A DNA stretch of 8,787 bases from JBGPIK01 sp041484845 (GTDB taxonomy: Bacteria; Desulfobacterota; Binatia; UBA9968). The notes beneath the pieces are model-generated. The model saw only the letters and a list, made by a program, of their open reading frames with translations. It ran no database searches and was not told the DNA's origin. The position numbers and the translations under genes were made by a program. Every line of letters begins with the position of its first letter. Within the stretch, counting starts at the first letter, position 1. Location of the stretch: NCBI GenBank assembly GCA_041484845.1, contig JBGPIK010000295.1:1-8787 (forward strand). Direction: 5' to 3'. Below are positions 1-6,279 of this stretch, one piece after another.

Positions 1-65
1 GGCAGCCGAAGGATCTCGCTCTGGTGAGTGGCGAAAACGTTAGATTCTTCGCTGCGCCCAGAATG
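1..65. repeat. Edge-truncated dispersed hairpin repeat
   Basis: Positions 2-16 (GCAGCCGAAGGATCT) pair, with one bulge and one mismatch, with 42-55 (AGATTCTTCGCTGC), leaving a loop of about 25 bases. The right arm runs on into CCAGAATGAC (58-67). Arms of the form 'GTCATTCTGAG..GCAGCGAAGAATCT' are typical of intergenic hairpin repeats that occur many times in some bacterial genomes. The matching outer left arm (GTCATTCTGAG) would lie just outside the window. The repeat sits about 115 bp downstream of the substrate-binding protein stop, so it may shape the 3' end of that transcript. The rest of 66-183 shows no gene or other structure I can support. Confidence 0.6.
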
Positions 66-183
66 ACGATTGTGCGGCTTTGTCGATTGCGAAACAGTCT
101 CATAGGAGAGCAGGCGGCGCCGGTTGTTGATCATTGCACATGTTTTGTCCGTTGGTTGCGTCCGAGACTGGACGATGTCGCCG

Positions 184-1167
184 CTACTTCAGCTTCTTCA
201 GAAAACCCTCATCGTCGATTGCCTTGACGATGCTGGAATCGACCATAGTGGCGGCATCGGTTTTGGCTAATTCCGGCCGCGTGCGCGCCATTTCGGCGAC
301 AACGGTTTTCATTCCTTCAAGCGTCGGGTACGGCAGGTCGGGAATCGCGCCCTTCATGTAGGTGTAAGCCGTGTCCAGGGTGGTGAGATCGGTCTTGGCG
401 TATTTCTTTAGGATGTCGATGGTCTGCGCTTTCTGCGTCTTGAAAAAATGAATCGCCTCGACCGTAGCACGGCCGAAACGCAGCATCGCGTCGTGCTTCT
501 CACGCAAAAGCTTTTGACTGCTGATCAGGCCGCTGTGAGGATACGGGATCCTCTTGCTGGCGAGATCGACCAGAACCTTGAATCCCAGCTTCTCGGCCTC
601 TGCCCGCTCGGTGGAGCTGATCACGGTGAACTGCGCTTGGTTCTGCTGCATGGCGAGCATGCGTAGATTGGTAGCGCCCACGACGCGCAAACTAATGTCG
701 CGCTCGGGATCGAGGCCGATATTTCTAAGACCCAGGCGCATGGCAAAGTCGGCCGATGTTGCCGCCGAATGATTGGCGCCGACCTTTCCCCGGAGATCCT
801 CAACCGTTTTGATTCCGGGCACAGCTATCATGTAGTAAGGCAAAAAAACTTCGAATCCCATGATCATGGAAACATCCGCGCCGCGCACTTTTGCGCTGGC
901 CACGGCTGGACCTGTGCCCGCGACAAGCTGTAACTCGCCGGCGAATAGCGCCATAAGAGCCTTGGGCGTTCCCTCGACATAAATTACGTTAACGTCGAGG
1001 CCGTGCTTCTTGAAAATGCCCGCGTCTTTAGCAACCCAGAGAACGGATGACGAGCCGGCGTTTGGCGATATGTAGGCGAAGTTGAGACGCTCTTGAGCGT
1101 CGCCGCGGTTGCTCCAGAACAATGCTGAGATCAAGATGAAAACCAAGAAGAGAAATGTTTGTTTCAT
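184..1167 (-). CDS. ABC transporter substrate-binding protein, NMT1/SsuA-like
   Basis: Predicted periplasmic solute receptor of 327 residues for an ABC importer of the nitrate/sulfonate/taurine/thiamine-precursor superfamily. Residues 1-24 form a Sec signal peptide: a Lys near the start, a hydrophobic core from about residue 4 to 18, and likely cleavage after GDA before Gln25. The mature part opens with the family pattern LNFAYISPNAGSSSVLWVAKD, then GIFKKHGLDVNVIYVEG and the first-lobe segment ALMALFAGELQLVAGTGPAV. The ATG at 1167 is preferred: AAGGAG lies 10 nt upstream, whereas the longer TTG start at 1188 would put that ribosome binding site inside the coding region. It follows the TPM protein gene by 42 bp on the same strand, with no terminator seen between. 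The substrate cannot be read from the sequence, because the family also binds aromatic acids, pyrimidine precursors and other small molecules. No ATPase gene is adjacent. Confidence 0.85.
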   Translation of the reverse strand: MKQTFLFLVFILISALFWSNRGDAQERLNFAYISPNAGSSSVLWVAKDAGIFKKHGLDVNVIYVEGTPKALMALFAGELQLVAGTGPAVASAKVRGADVSMIMGFEVFLPYYMIAVPGIKTVEDLRGKVGANHSAATSADFAMRLGLRNIGLDPERDISLRVVGATNLRMLAMQQNQAQFTVISSTERAEAEKLGFKVLVDLASKRIPYPHSGLISSQKLLREKHDAMLRFGRATVEAIHFFKTQKAQTIDILKKYAKTDLTTLDTAYTYMKGAIPDLPYPTLEGMKTVVAEMARTRPELAKTDAATMVDSSIVKAIDDEGFLKKLK

Positions 1168-1177
1168 TAATGTCGAG

Positions 1178-1183
1178 CTCCTT
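1178..1183 (-). promoter_or_regulatory. Shine-Dalgarno site of the substrate-binding protein gene
   Basis: AAGGAG on the minus strand, 10 nt upstream of the ATG at 1167. It decides the start codon: the in-frame TTG at 1188 would need this site to be translated. An independent strong ribosome binding site means the gene need not be translationally coupled to the TPM gene before it. Confidence 0.75.
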
Positions 1184-1209
1184 TCCAATCCTCTTGCCCC
1201 GTTAAGGTT

Positions 1210-1854
1210 TTACCGCTCGGTTATTAGTTTATCCGGAAGCTCATCCTCATCGTCGGGAGAGCGGGGGAAGTGGCGTGCCAGTATCTCGCCACAGCGTTCG
1301 ATCGCTTTGCATAAAGCGCTACATGCATCGCGCGCCCTGAGGCCGTCGGTTATGATGCGGACAACCTCGTCCCAGCTTCCCGCCTCGACTTTTTCATTGA
1401 TTCCACGATCCGCCAGGACCACGACACGACGTTCCAAGAGCGAGGTGAGAATCAAAATTCCCGTATGATTTTTGGTATGATGAAGACCGTGTCCCGTAAA
1501 AGCGGCGAGACTGTGCAAATGAACCGCTTCAGCAACTCGCGCTTTGGGGATGAAGAGTCTCTTAATGGCGGGAATAGCGCAAAGCATTAGGCCCAGCAAT
1601 GCGCCGCCAAGAGGCCAAAATAGTTGTGAGTGGAGCGATCCCCAAGGATCTTGCCAAAGCAACGCCGCAAGGGTGCCGATGACCAACCCGATGCATAGAC
1701 CGCCCAGTTCGACTTCGGCGTAATGCCCACTCGCGCTCACGAGCATGGGCACAATTTGCCCTGAAGTATTTTGTTCAGCGGCGATGACCGCTCGCTGAAT
1801 GCGTTCTTTTTCGTCGGAAGTAAAAAAGCTCTCGGCGTTCATTTGTTTTACCAT
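1210..1854 (-). CDS. TPM-domain membrane protein (COG3762-like)
   Basis: A 214-residue protein whose TPM (TLP18.3/Psb32/MOLO-1) fold appears split by a membrane hairpin. Residues 11-48 (FTSDEKERIQRAVIAAEQNTSGQ and after) resemble the start of a TPM domain. Residues about 50-67 and 79-97 are hydrophobic, likely two membrane helices. Residues 118-197 carry the second half, with the family pattern TGILILTSLLERRVVVLADRGI, then WDEVV and a C-terminal ARHFP, followed by an acidic tail. Its start overlaps the stop of the preceding ygcG-like gene (ATGGTAA), so translational coupling is likely. An internal ATG at 1842 (Met5) is an alternative, with the GGGGGGA run about 11 nt upstream. The biochemical role is unsettled: plant TPM proteins are linked to photosystem II repair and were reported as phosphatases, but the bacterial forms are mostly uncharacterised. 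The LemA and TPM partners upstream suggest a shared envelope function. Confidence 0.8.
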   Translation of the reverse strand: MVKQMNAESFFTSDEKERIQRAVIAAEQNTSGQIVPMLVSASGHYAEVELGGLCIGLVIGTLAALLWQDPWGSLHSQLFWPLGGALLGLMLCAIPAIKRLFIPKARVAEAVHLHSLAAFTGHGLHHTKNHTGILILTSLLERRVVVLADRGINEKVEAGSWDEVVRIITDGLRARDACSALCKAIERCGEILARHFPRSPDDEDELPDKLITER

Positions 1855-2780
1855 CCCCCCGAAGCGCCGCCGCCGCCAAACCCCCCGCCTCCTCCGCTAA
1901 AGCCTCCGCCCCCGCCAAAACCGCCCCCGCCAAATCCTCCTCCACCGAAGCCCCCGGGAAATATACCGCCGCCCCAGCCGCCTCGTCGAGAGCGCGAGTT
2001 ACCGGTCCATTGATTCGCCGATGATCCGGGGCCGAGGCTGCTGCCGATGGCTCCCAGAACTGCGCCAAGCGCCAGCGCTAAACCCAAAGCCAATCCGATT
2101 CCCGCGCTGCTGCCCAGGGCCGCGGCCAGACCGGCGGCAGATCCGCCAAAAATACCGCCGAAGAGGCGTCTTTGCGTCATACCGATGAACAAGGCAAGCA
2201 TCGCGGTCAGCATCAGAACCGTCACCAAAGATGTGCCTCGAGAGGATCCTTGCCGATTAGTGGCGCGAGCACTTTCGGGCAGTGGCTCGCCTTTGGTGAC
2301 TTGCAGAATCGCGCCGACCCCCGCTACGACGCCGCCGCTAAAATCACCACCGCGAAAACGAGGCACGATGACTTCGCGGATAATCCTGCTCGCGATGGCA
2401 TCCGGCATGACACCTTCGAGACCGTAGCCCACTTCGATTCTGAGTTTTTTGTCCTTTTGCGCGATAACAAGAATGGCGCCGTTGTCGAAGCCCTTTTTGC
2501 CGATCTTCCACGCCTCGGCGACTCTGATGGTGAAATCTTCGATAGCGTCACCTTCGAGACTGGGTATTGTCAAAACGGCAATTTGATGGCCGGTTTCCTG
2601 CTCGAACGCCGCCAAACGTTGCTCGAGCGCCTGAGCGGTTTCGGGCGACAACATGCCCGCGAGATCATTGACGCGAGCGTGCAGCGGCGGGACATCGAGG
2701 GCGAGAGTAAAGCAAGGCAAAGTCAGGACTACAAGAGCAAAAAGTCCCGCACAAAACAGTCGTACGCGGCGCAGTTTCAT
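1848..2780 (-). CDS. YgcG-family TPM-domain protein with glycine-rich tail
   Basis: A 310-residue exported protein. Residues 1-28 are a signal peptide (KLRR, then a hydrophobic stretch ending near TLALD). Residues about 32-165 are a complete TPM domain, with VNDLAGMLSP (38-46), then FDNGAILVIAQKDKKLRIEVGYGLEG (98-123), MPD (125-127) and RGGDFSGGVVAGV (143-155). Residues 184-203 are a membrane helix and about 208-247 a second Gly/Ala-rich hydrophobic region that may cross the membrane. Residues 267-310 are almost pure GGGGFGGGG ending in GGASGGW, typical of YgcG proteins. The gene begins 7 nt after the lemA stop. I see no good Shine-Dalgarno in front of it (AACAATAAATG), so coupled translation is likely. 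LemA plus YgcG gene pairs are common in bacteria; the function, probably in the envelope, is not known with certainty. Confidence 0.88.
   Translation of the reverse strand: MKLRRVRLFCAGLFALVVLTLPCFTLALDVPPLHARVNDLAGMLSPETAQALEQRLAAFEQETGHQIAVLTIPSLEGDAIEDFTIRVAEAWKIGKKGFDNGAILVIAQKDKKLRIEVGYGLEGVMPDAIASRIIREVIVPRFRGGDFSGGVVAGVGAILQVTKGEPLPESARATNRQGSSRGTSLVTVLMLTAMLALFIGMTQRRLFGGIFGGSAAGLAAALGSSAGIGLALGLALALGAVLGAIGSSLGPGSSANQWTGNSRSRRGGWGGGIFPGGFGGGGFGGGGFGGGGGFSGGGGGFGGGGASGGW
1851..1982 (-). repeat. Glycine-codon low-complexity tract in the ygcG-like gene
   Basis: The last ~44 codons read as repeated GGN with Phe every few residues (GGFGGGGFGGGG and similar). On the + strand this gives long runs of CCNCC that produce a false proline-rich reading frame. 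Such a tract is prone to slippage, so copy number could vary between strains or be miscalled in assembly. Confidence 0.8.
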
Positions 2781-2787
2781 TTATTGT

Positions 2788-3387
2788 TCAGAATTTTACT
2801 TCAGGCGGTTTGGCGGCCTTTTCTTCGGCGCTGAAGCTTTCGCGAACTTTGAGTCCCAAGAGATAGTTGGCGGTCAAGTTCGTCGGAAAATAACGGACCG
2901 CTTTATTGTATTCGGCGACGCTCTCGACGTAACGCTTGCGCGCTACCGCGATGCGGTTCTCCGTGCCCTCAAGCTGAGCTTGAAGATCGCGGTAATTCGC
3001 ATTGGCTTTTAGATCGGGATACTTTTCAACCACCACCAAAAGGCGGGAAAGAGCGCCGGAGAGCTGGCGTTGTGCGTCTTCGAATTTCTTGAACGCATCA
3101 GGATTGCTCAACGCCTGGGCATCGAGTTTGATTGAAGTCGCTTGAGATCTCGCTTCGATGACTTTTTGCAGCGTATCTTGCTCGAACTTCGCGGCGCCCT
3201 TGACCGTATTCACCAGATTGGGCACAAGATCGGCGCGGCGCTGATATTGATTTTGGACTTCGCCCCACGCGGCTTTGACGTCCTCATCCAACCCCTGCAG
3301 CTTGTTGTAACCGCAGCCGGCAAGCGAGATGAGCAAGGTGAAACCACCGGAGATAAGATAAAGCGATCGTAATCTATGTGCGCGCAT
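2788..3387 (-). CDS. lemA: LemA family lipoprotein
   Basis: A 199-residue LemA-family protein. Residues 1-25 form a lipoprotein signal with lipobox LAGC (22-25), predicting lipidation of Cys25 with Gly next to it. The family core follows: QYQRRADLVPNLVNTVKG (47-64), then a long helical section with FEDAQRQLSGALSRLLVVVEKYPDLKAN, then LEGTENRIAVARKRYVESVAEYN (139-161) and FPTN (167-170). This all-helical pattern is highly conserved. The ATG at 3387 is chosen over the longer TTG start at 3435: it puts the signal peptide at the N-terminus, has a G-rich stretch (GGGGG) about 5 nt upstream, and lies about 20 nt behind a plausible promoter. Met at 3399 is an alternative with no visible Shine-Dalgarno. 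The gene leads a tight lemA-ygcG-TPM cluster. The molecular function of LemA is not established; a role at the cell envelope is usual inference. Confidence 0.9.
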   Translation of the reverse strand: MRAHRLRSLYLISGGFTLLISLAGCGYNKLQGLDEDVKAAWGEVQNQYQRRADLVPNLVNTVKGAAKFEQDTLQKVIEARSQATSIKLDAQALSNPDAFKKFEDAQRQLSGALSRLLVVVEKYPDLKANANYRDLQAQLEGTENRIAVARKRYVESVAEYNKAVRYFPTNLTANYLLGLKVRESFSAEEKAAKPPEVKF

Positions 3388-3413
3388 TTGTGCCCCCATC
3401 GGTTTTATCAACG

Positions 3414-3442
3414 AATTTAAGACCACTGCGCGCAAAGGGCAA
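3414..3442 (-). promoter_or_regulatory. Candidate sigma-70-type promoter for the lemA cluster
   Basis: On the minus strand, TTGCCC (3442-3437, -35, 4 of 6) is separated by 17 bp from TAAATT (3419-3414, -10, 4 of 6). Transcription would begin near 3407, giving a ~20-nt leader before the ATG at 3387. The position fits, since a terminator for the upstream permease lies just before it. The match is moderate, and -10/-35-like hexamers occur by chance. Confidence 0.4.
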
Positions 3443-3501
3443 GGGGGTCCCGTGGAATATTGGGGGAGTAAAAACTAAGCCTAAGGGTGAACCGCACAGC
3501 C

Positions 3502-3535
3502 AAAATGAAAAGGGCCCACTGAATAAGTGAGCCCT
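3502..3535 (-). terminator. Intrinsic terminator of the permease gene
   Basis: On the minus strand, AGGGCUCACU (3535-3526) pairs with AGUGGGCCCU (3520-3511) around a 5-base loop UAUUC. That is ten base pairs including one G-U wobble. It is followed by UUUC and AUUUU (3510-3502). On the + strand the same stem has a C-A mismatch and no U tract, so it works for minus-strand transcripts only. It lies about 47 bp after the permease stop and separates that unit from the lemA cluster. Confidence 0.85.
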
Positions 3536-3581
3536 CTTGATAAGCGGGATCTAAGTACCGATATAACTCGTTACATATTTC

Positions 3582-4433
3582 TTACTCCTGCGCCCCTACT
3601 TTCACGCGCCACTTGTCGAAGCGCCGCTCGATCTTGGTCAGCGCCTCCATGAGGATCATTCCGCTGATCGCGAAAATTCCAACACCGACGAAGACTTTGT
3701 CTGTCTGAAACGTCGCACCCGCAACCGTGATCATGAAACCAATACCGGCCGTGGCCGCATAAAGTTCACCGACCATAACGCCTACCAGAGCTCGACCGGT
3801 AGCCAACCGTAACCCGGTTAGAATAAACGGAATAGTGGAGGGAAGCACGACGGTCTTGAAAACCATCCACTCGGATGCCCCGAAACTTCTCGCGCAGGTG
3901 AGGAGATTGTGAGGCGTTGTTTTGACGCCATCACGGGTGTTAATCAAAATCGAGAAGACGGCCCCCAAAAAAATAATTCCGACTTTGGAGAGGACCCCGA
4001 TGCCAAGCCAGATGATCACGAGAGGCAGGAGGGCGACTCGCGGTGTGGCGTTCATAGCGTTGATAAAAGGGTCGAAGATGTAGCTCGCACGTTTGTACCA
4101 ACCCACCATGATGCCGAACGGAATGCCGACGGCGACCGACAACCCGTAACCCCAGAAAAGCTCAATCGCGCTGATCCTCAAGTCGTTCCAAATCTCTCCT
4201 GATCTCACGAGATCCACCGCGGCTTTGAAGATAAGTGAAGGCGCGCTCATGAACATCGGATTGATCAATTGATAAACGTTGCCGACGAGTTCCCAAATGA
4301 TGAGAAAAACAAATACGGCCGCTGCGCCGAGAATCTTTTTCTCCTGATTGAGATATATCTTGTAGAGACGGGAGGCTTCGGCAACTCTAACATCCATCAA
4401 TACTTCGTGCGCAGATTGGGTTTGATCAGCCAT
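3582..4433 (-). CDS. ABC transporter permease, SsuC/TauC/NitB-like
   Basis: A 283-residue integral membrane subunit of an ABC importer. After a ~32-residue cytoplasmic N-terminus come hydrophobic segments at about 34-54, 96-112, 133-165, 205-235 and 246-264. The BPD_transp_1 signature with the EAA loop that contacts the ATPase is at about 177-212: LLTCARSFGASEWMVFKTVVLP, with the invariant Gly185, then IPFILTGLRLATGRALVGVMVGE. Length and pattern match permeases of the nitrate/sulfonate/taurine family, the partner class of NMT1/SsuA binding proteins. The start at 4433 has AAAGGAAA about 8 nt upstream. The gene follows the MarR-type regulator by 20 bp with no terminator between, so the two are probably one transcript ending at the terminator near 3510. 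No ATPase gene adjoins it. The binding protein at 184-1167 may be its partner, but three unrelated genes stand between them. Confidence 0.88.
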   Translation of the reverse strand: MADQTQSAHEVLMDVRVAEASRLYKIYLNQEKKILGAAAVFVFLIIWELVGNVYQLINPMFMSAPSLIFKAAVDLVRSGEIWNDLRISAIELFWGYGLSVAVGIPFGIMVGWYKRASYIFDPFINAMNATPRVALLPLVIIWLGIGVLSKVGIIFLGAVFSILINTRDGVKTTPHNLLTCARSFGASEWMVFKTVVLPSTIPFILTGLRLATGRALVGVMVGELYAATAGIGFMITVAGATFQTDKVFVGVGIFAISGMILMEALTKIERRFDKWRVKVGAQE

Positions 4434-4453
4434 GGCCTATTTCCTTTCGTTGA

Positions 4454-4927
4454 TTATTTGGGAGTCTTTAAATTGGATTTCCGCTGACGATCACCGATAT
4501 TTTTGGAAGCCGTCGTCTGCTCAATGAGGCCCTGCAACACTTTTACGAAGGTCGGCCCAACCGTCTGAAGTTCATGCAGATGGTGAAGCGATAATGTCCC
4601 CAGAAATTCTTCGCCCGCATGGGTGAGCTTGACCAAAACATGCCGGCGGTCATCTGTCGCCCGCAATCGGAAGGCAAAGCCCTTTTCGACGAGTCGATCG
4701 ATGAGCTCAACAGTGCTGTGATGCTGCAGCTGCATTCTCTCCGCCAATGTCCGAATGGTTGGTTTGACACCGTCGGGTAGTCCTCTAATGGCGAGAAGCA
4801 GTTGATGCTGTTGCGGTTCGATGCCGGCTTGCCGGGCCGCATCCTGGCTAAAATGAAGAAAGCGACGAATTTGATAGCGCAGTTCCGCCATGGCTTGAAA
4901 GTCGAATGGGTGCAGACAAGAATTCAT
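4454..4927 (-). CDS. MarR-family transcriptional regulator
   Basis: A 157-residue winged-helix regulator. Residues 11-34 (QAMAELRYQIRRFLHFSQDAARQ) form the first dimerisation helix. Residues 35-105 are the DNA-binding domain: IEPQQHQLLLAIRG, TIRTLAERMQLQHHSTVELIDRLVEKGF as helix-turn-helix, and the wing RATDDRRHVLVKLT, which carries the conserved D-x-R. The C-terminal helices (106-140) complete the dimer interface, and a basic tail (RQRKSNLKTPK) ends the protein. The ATG at 4927 is chosen because family members have a short N-terminal arm before the FRYQIRRFL-like helix. The ORF can be extended to 4975, but that part (MCRCNIHRVTIVSYHD) is translated operator. No Shine-Dalgarno precedes 4927, nor the alternative ATG at 4891. 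It probably represses itself and the permease downstream; the ligand is unknown. Confidence 0.88.
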   Translation of the reverse strand: MNSCLHPFDFQAMAELRYQIRRFLHFSQDAARQAGIEPQQHQLLLAIRGLPDGVKPTIRTLAERMQLQHHSTVELIDRLVEKGFAFRLRATDDRRHVLVKLTHAGEEFLGTLSLHHLHELQTVGPTFVKVLQGLIEQTTASKNIGDRQRKSNLKTPK

Positions 4928-4957
4928 ATCGTGATACGATACTATCGTGACGCGATG
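4927..4957. promoter_or_regulatory. Tandem palindromic operator, probably for the MarR-type regulator
   Basis: TATCGTGATACGATA (4927-4941) is a perfect palindrome of two 6-base arms with a 3-base centre. TATCGTGACGCGATG (4943-4957) repeats it 16 bp downstream with three differences. The half-site TATCGT thus occurs three times exactly in alternating orientation (4927-4932, 4936-4941 inverted, 4943-4948), with a fourth degenerate copy at 4952-4957. The inner pair also forms a 13-bp palindrome ACGATACTATCGT (4936-4948). It lies at the start codon of the regulator and over its predicted promoter, the usual place for MarR autorepression. Binding is inferred. Confidence 0.75.
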
Positions 4958-4967
4958 TATATTGCAA
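4939..4967 (-). promoter_or_regulatory. Candidate promoter of the marR-permease unit
   Basis: On the minus strand, TTGCAA (4967-4962, 4 of 6 to the -35 consensus) is 17 bp from TAGTAT (4944-4939, 4 of 6 to the -10 consensus). The -10 falls inside the palindromic operator, so a bound repressor would block RNA polymerase. Transcription starting 6-7 nt after the -10 would leave only about 4-5 nt before the ATG at 4927, a nearly leaderless message, which agrees with the missing Shine-Dalgarno. Confidence 0.4.
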
Positions 4968-5188
4968 CGGCACACATGCCAAATTTTTCGCCCGATGTAT
5001 TAGGGTAGCTGAATGCCACTCGTGTGACCCAACACCTACTGTTGCCGGTGGGGTCGACGTTTCCCTTCTGTTGAAATCATATTTTTATTTTGGCACCTTT
5101 GAGCGGTGCTCGGGCCGCAAGCCAGGGATTTCTTAACTCCCGATCACGCCTGTGGCTCACAGCGGGCACGCGAGAGAAAAACACGCGA

Positions 5189-6124
5189 ATGGTTCGGGCA
5201 ACTTTCATGCATCGGTCATGTTACCGAAAAAAAAGAGCGAGACAGAAGCGCGTGTGCGCGTATTTGTCGTTGCTCGTAACCATTTTAATTTTCGGCTATC
5301 CAACGATTGCGTTGGGCCAGATGAATCAAGCCGTCCTCGTCGGCGCCGGCGACATCGCAGGATGTGACGACCGGCAGGGTGACGCCACGGCCAAGTTGCT
5401 CGAGGGCATTACGGGTACCGTCTTTACCGTTGGCGACAATGTCTATCTGCACGGTACGGCCACGGAATTTATCGAATGCTACAGCATGAGCTGGGGCAAA
5501 TACCGCGCTCGCACGCGCCCGGCGCCGGGAAATCACGATTACAATTCGCCGCAGGCGCGCCCCTACTTTGACTATTTCGGCGCCAATGCCGGGCCCGCCG
5601 GATTAGGTTACTATAGCTACACGCTAGGCGATTGGCACATCGTTTCGCTTAATAGCAACCTTGAAGCGAAATCATGGGGCAGCACGCAGGAACAGTGGTT
5701 ACGCAAGGAGCTGACCTCAAATCCATCGCACTGCACGCTTGTCTATTGGCACCACCCTTTCTTCAGCTCGGGAGAGAAGTACGGCAATGTAACCCATACG
5801 GCCAACTTATTTCGGATTTTGTATGAGTACGGTGTAGCCGCGTTGATCTCAGGCCATGAGCACTTTTATGAACGATTTGCGCCACAGGATCCCGACGGCC
5901 GGGCAGATCCTAAGGGCATCCGGCAATTTGTCGCCGGTACAGGCGGCGCGCCCTTTTACAAGTTCGGCACCATCAAAACCAACAGTGAAGTTCGTAACAA
6001 CGTCGCCCATGGAGTGCTGAAGCTCATATTGAATCCAACAAGCTATGATTGGGAATTCATTCCCGTCGCCGGCCAGACATTTAGCGACCGCGGGAGTGCA
6101 AGCTGTCCCAGCCGCAGCCATTAA
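5189..6124 (+). CDS. Secreted calcineurin-like metallophosphoesterase
   Basis: A 311-residue exported phosphoesterase. A basic N-terminus (RKKRARQKR) precedes a hydrophobic helix (residues 23-42) ending ALGQ, a likely Sec signal peptide. The full set of dimetal-site motifs is present in order: GDIAGC (54-59), GDNVY (82-86), GNHD (114-117), WHHP (187-190) and GHEHFYER (222-229). The spacing and the GHEH-FYERF ending resemble purple-acid-phosphatase-like Metallophos proteins. Cys59, Cys97, Cys182 and Cys306 could form disulfides outside the cytoplasm. Substrate is unknown; phosphomonoesters or nucleotides are typical. The reading frame is open back to a TTG at 5090, but that would place ~70 residues before the signal helix. 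ATG 5189 has only a weak GAGAG upstream, and ATG 5207 is an equal alternative. No good promoter or operon partner is evident in the 260-bp spacer to the divergent marR gene. A MITE-like element begins two bases after the stop. Confidence 0.87.
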   Translation: MVRATFMHRSCYRKKRARQKRVCAYLSLLVTILIFGYPTIALGQMNQAVLVGAGDIAGCDDRQGDATAKLLEGITGTVFTVGDNVYLHGTATEFIECYSMSWGKYRARTRPAPGNHDYNSPQARPYFDYFGANAGPAGLGYYSYTLGDWHIVSLNSNLEAKSWGSTQEQWLRKELTSNPSHCTLVYWHHPFFSSGEKYGNVTHTANLFRILYEYGVAALISGHEHFYERFAPQDPDGRADPKGIRQFVAGTGGAPFYKFGTIKTNSEVRNNVAHGVLKLILNPTSYDWEFIPVAGQTFSDRGSASCPSRSH

Positions 6125-6126
6125 CC

Positions 6127-6261
6127 AGCAGGCTGTTGAAAAACCTCCGCTCACCCTTCGACCAGGCTCAGGGCGAACGGAGGTTGCCTTTGATTCATGA
6201 CTAAATTTTCGGTCATGCTGAGCCCGTCGAAGCATGAAATTCTTTTTTCTAGCAACCTGCT
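6127..6261. mobile_element. MITE-like element with terminal inverted repeats
   Basis: The left end AGCAGGCTGTTGAAAAA (6127-6143) matches the reverse complement of the right end, AGCAGGTTGCTAGAAAAAA (6261-6243), with two substitutions and one inserted base. Inside are two more inverted pairs: AACCTCCG (6142-6149) with CGGAGGTT (6178-6185), and TTCGACCAGGCTCAG (about 6157-6171) with CTGAGCCCGTCGAA (about 6208-6221). The element is about 135 bp and has no coding capacity. Ends beginning with CAGGCTGTTGAAAAA-like sequence recall terminal repeats of DDE-transposase insertion sequences, but I cannot name the family. No clear target-site duplication is visible. It begins immediately after the phosphatase stop and could act as a transcript-end hairpin. 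Confidence 0.6.
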
Positions 6262-6279
6262 TGAGATTTCATTCGATCT

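Noticed and set aside
1771..2013. Plus-strand frame rich in PPPP, opposite the ygcG-like gene
   Set aside because: It is the antisense reading of the Gly-codon tract; it has no independent start signal and crosses two well-supported genes.
2172..2834. 220-codon plus-strand open frame
   Set aside because: Long but antisense to the ygcG-like TPM domain and lemA end; it matches no family I recognise and lacks a ribosome site. It results from codon bias on the coding strand.
4928..4975. N-terminal extension of the MarR-type protein to 4975
   Set aside because: The added codons are the operator palindromes and promoter; family members do not have such an extension.
5090..5188. TTG-started extension of the metallophosphoesterase
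   Set aside because: It would place ~70 residues before the signal helix; no ribosome site precedes the TTG.
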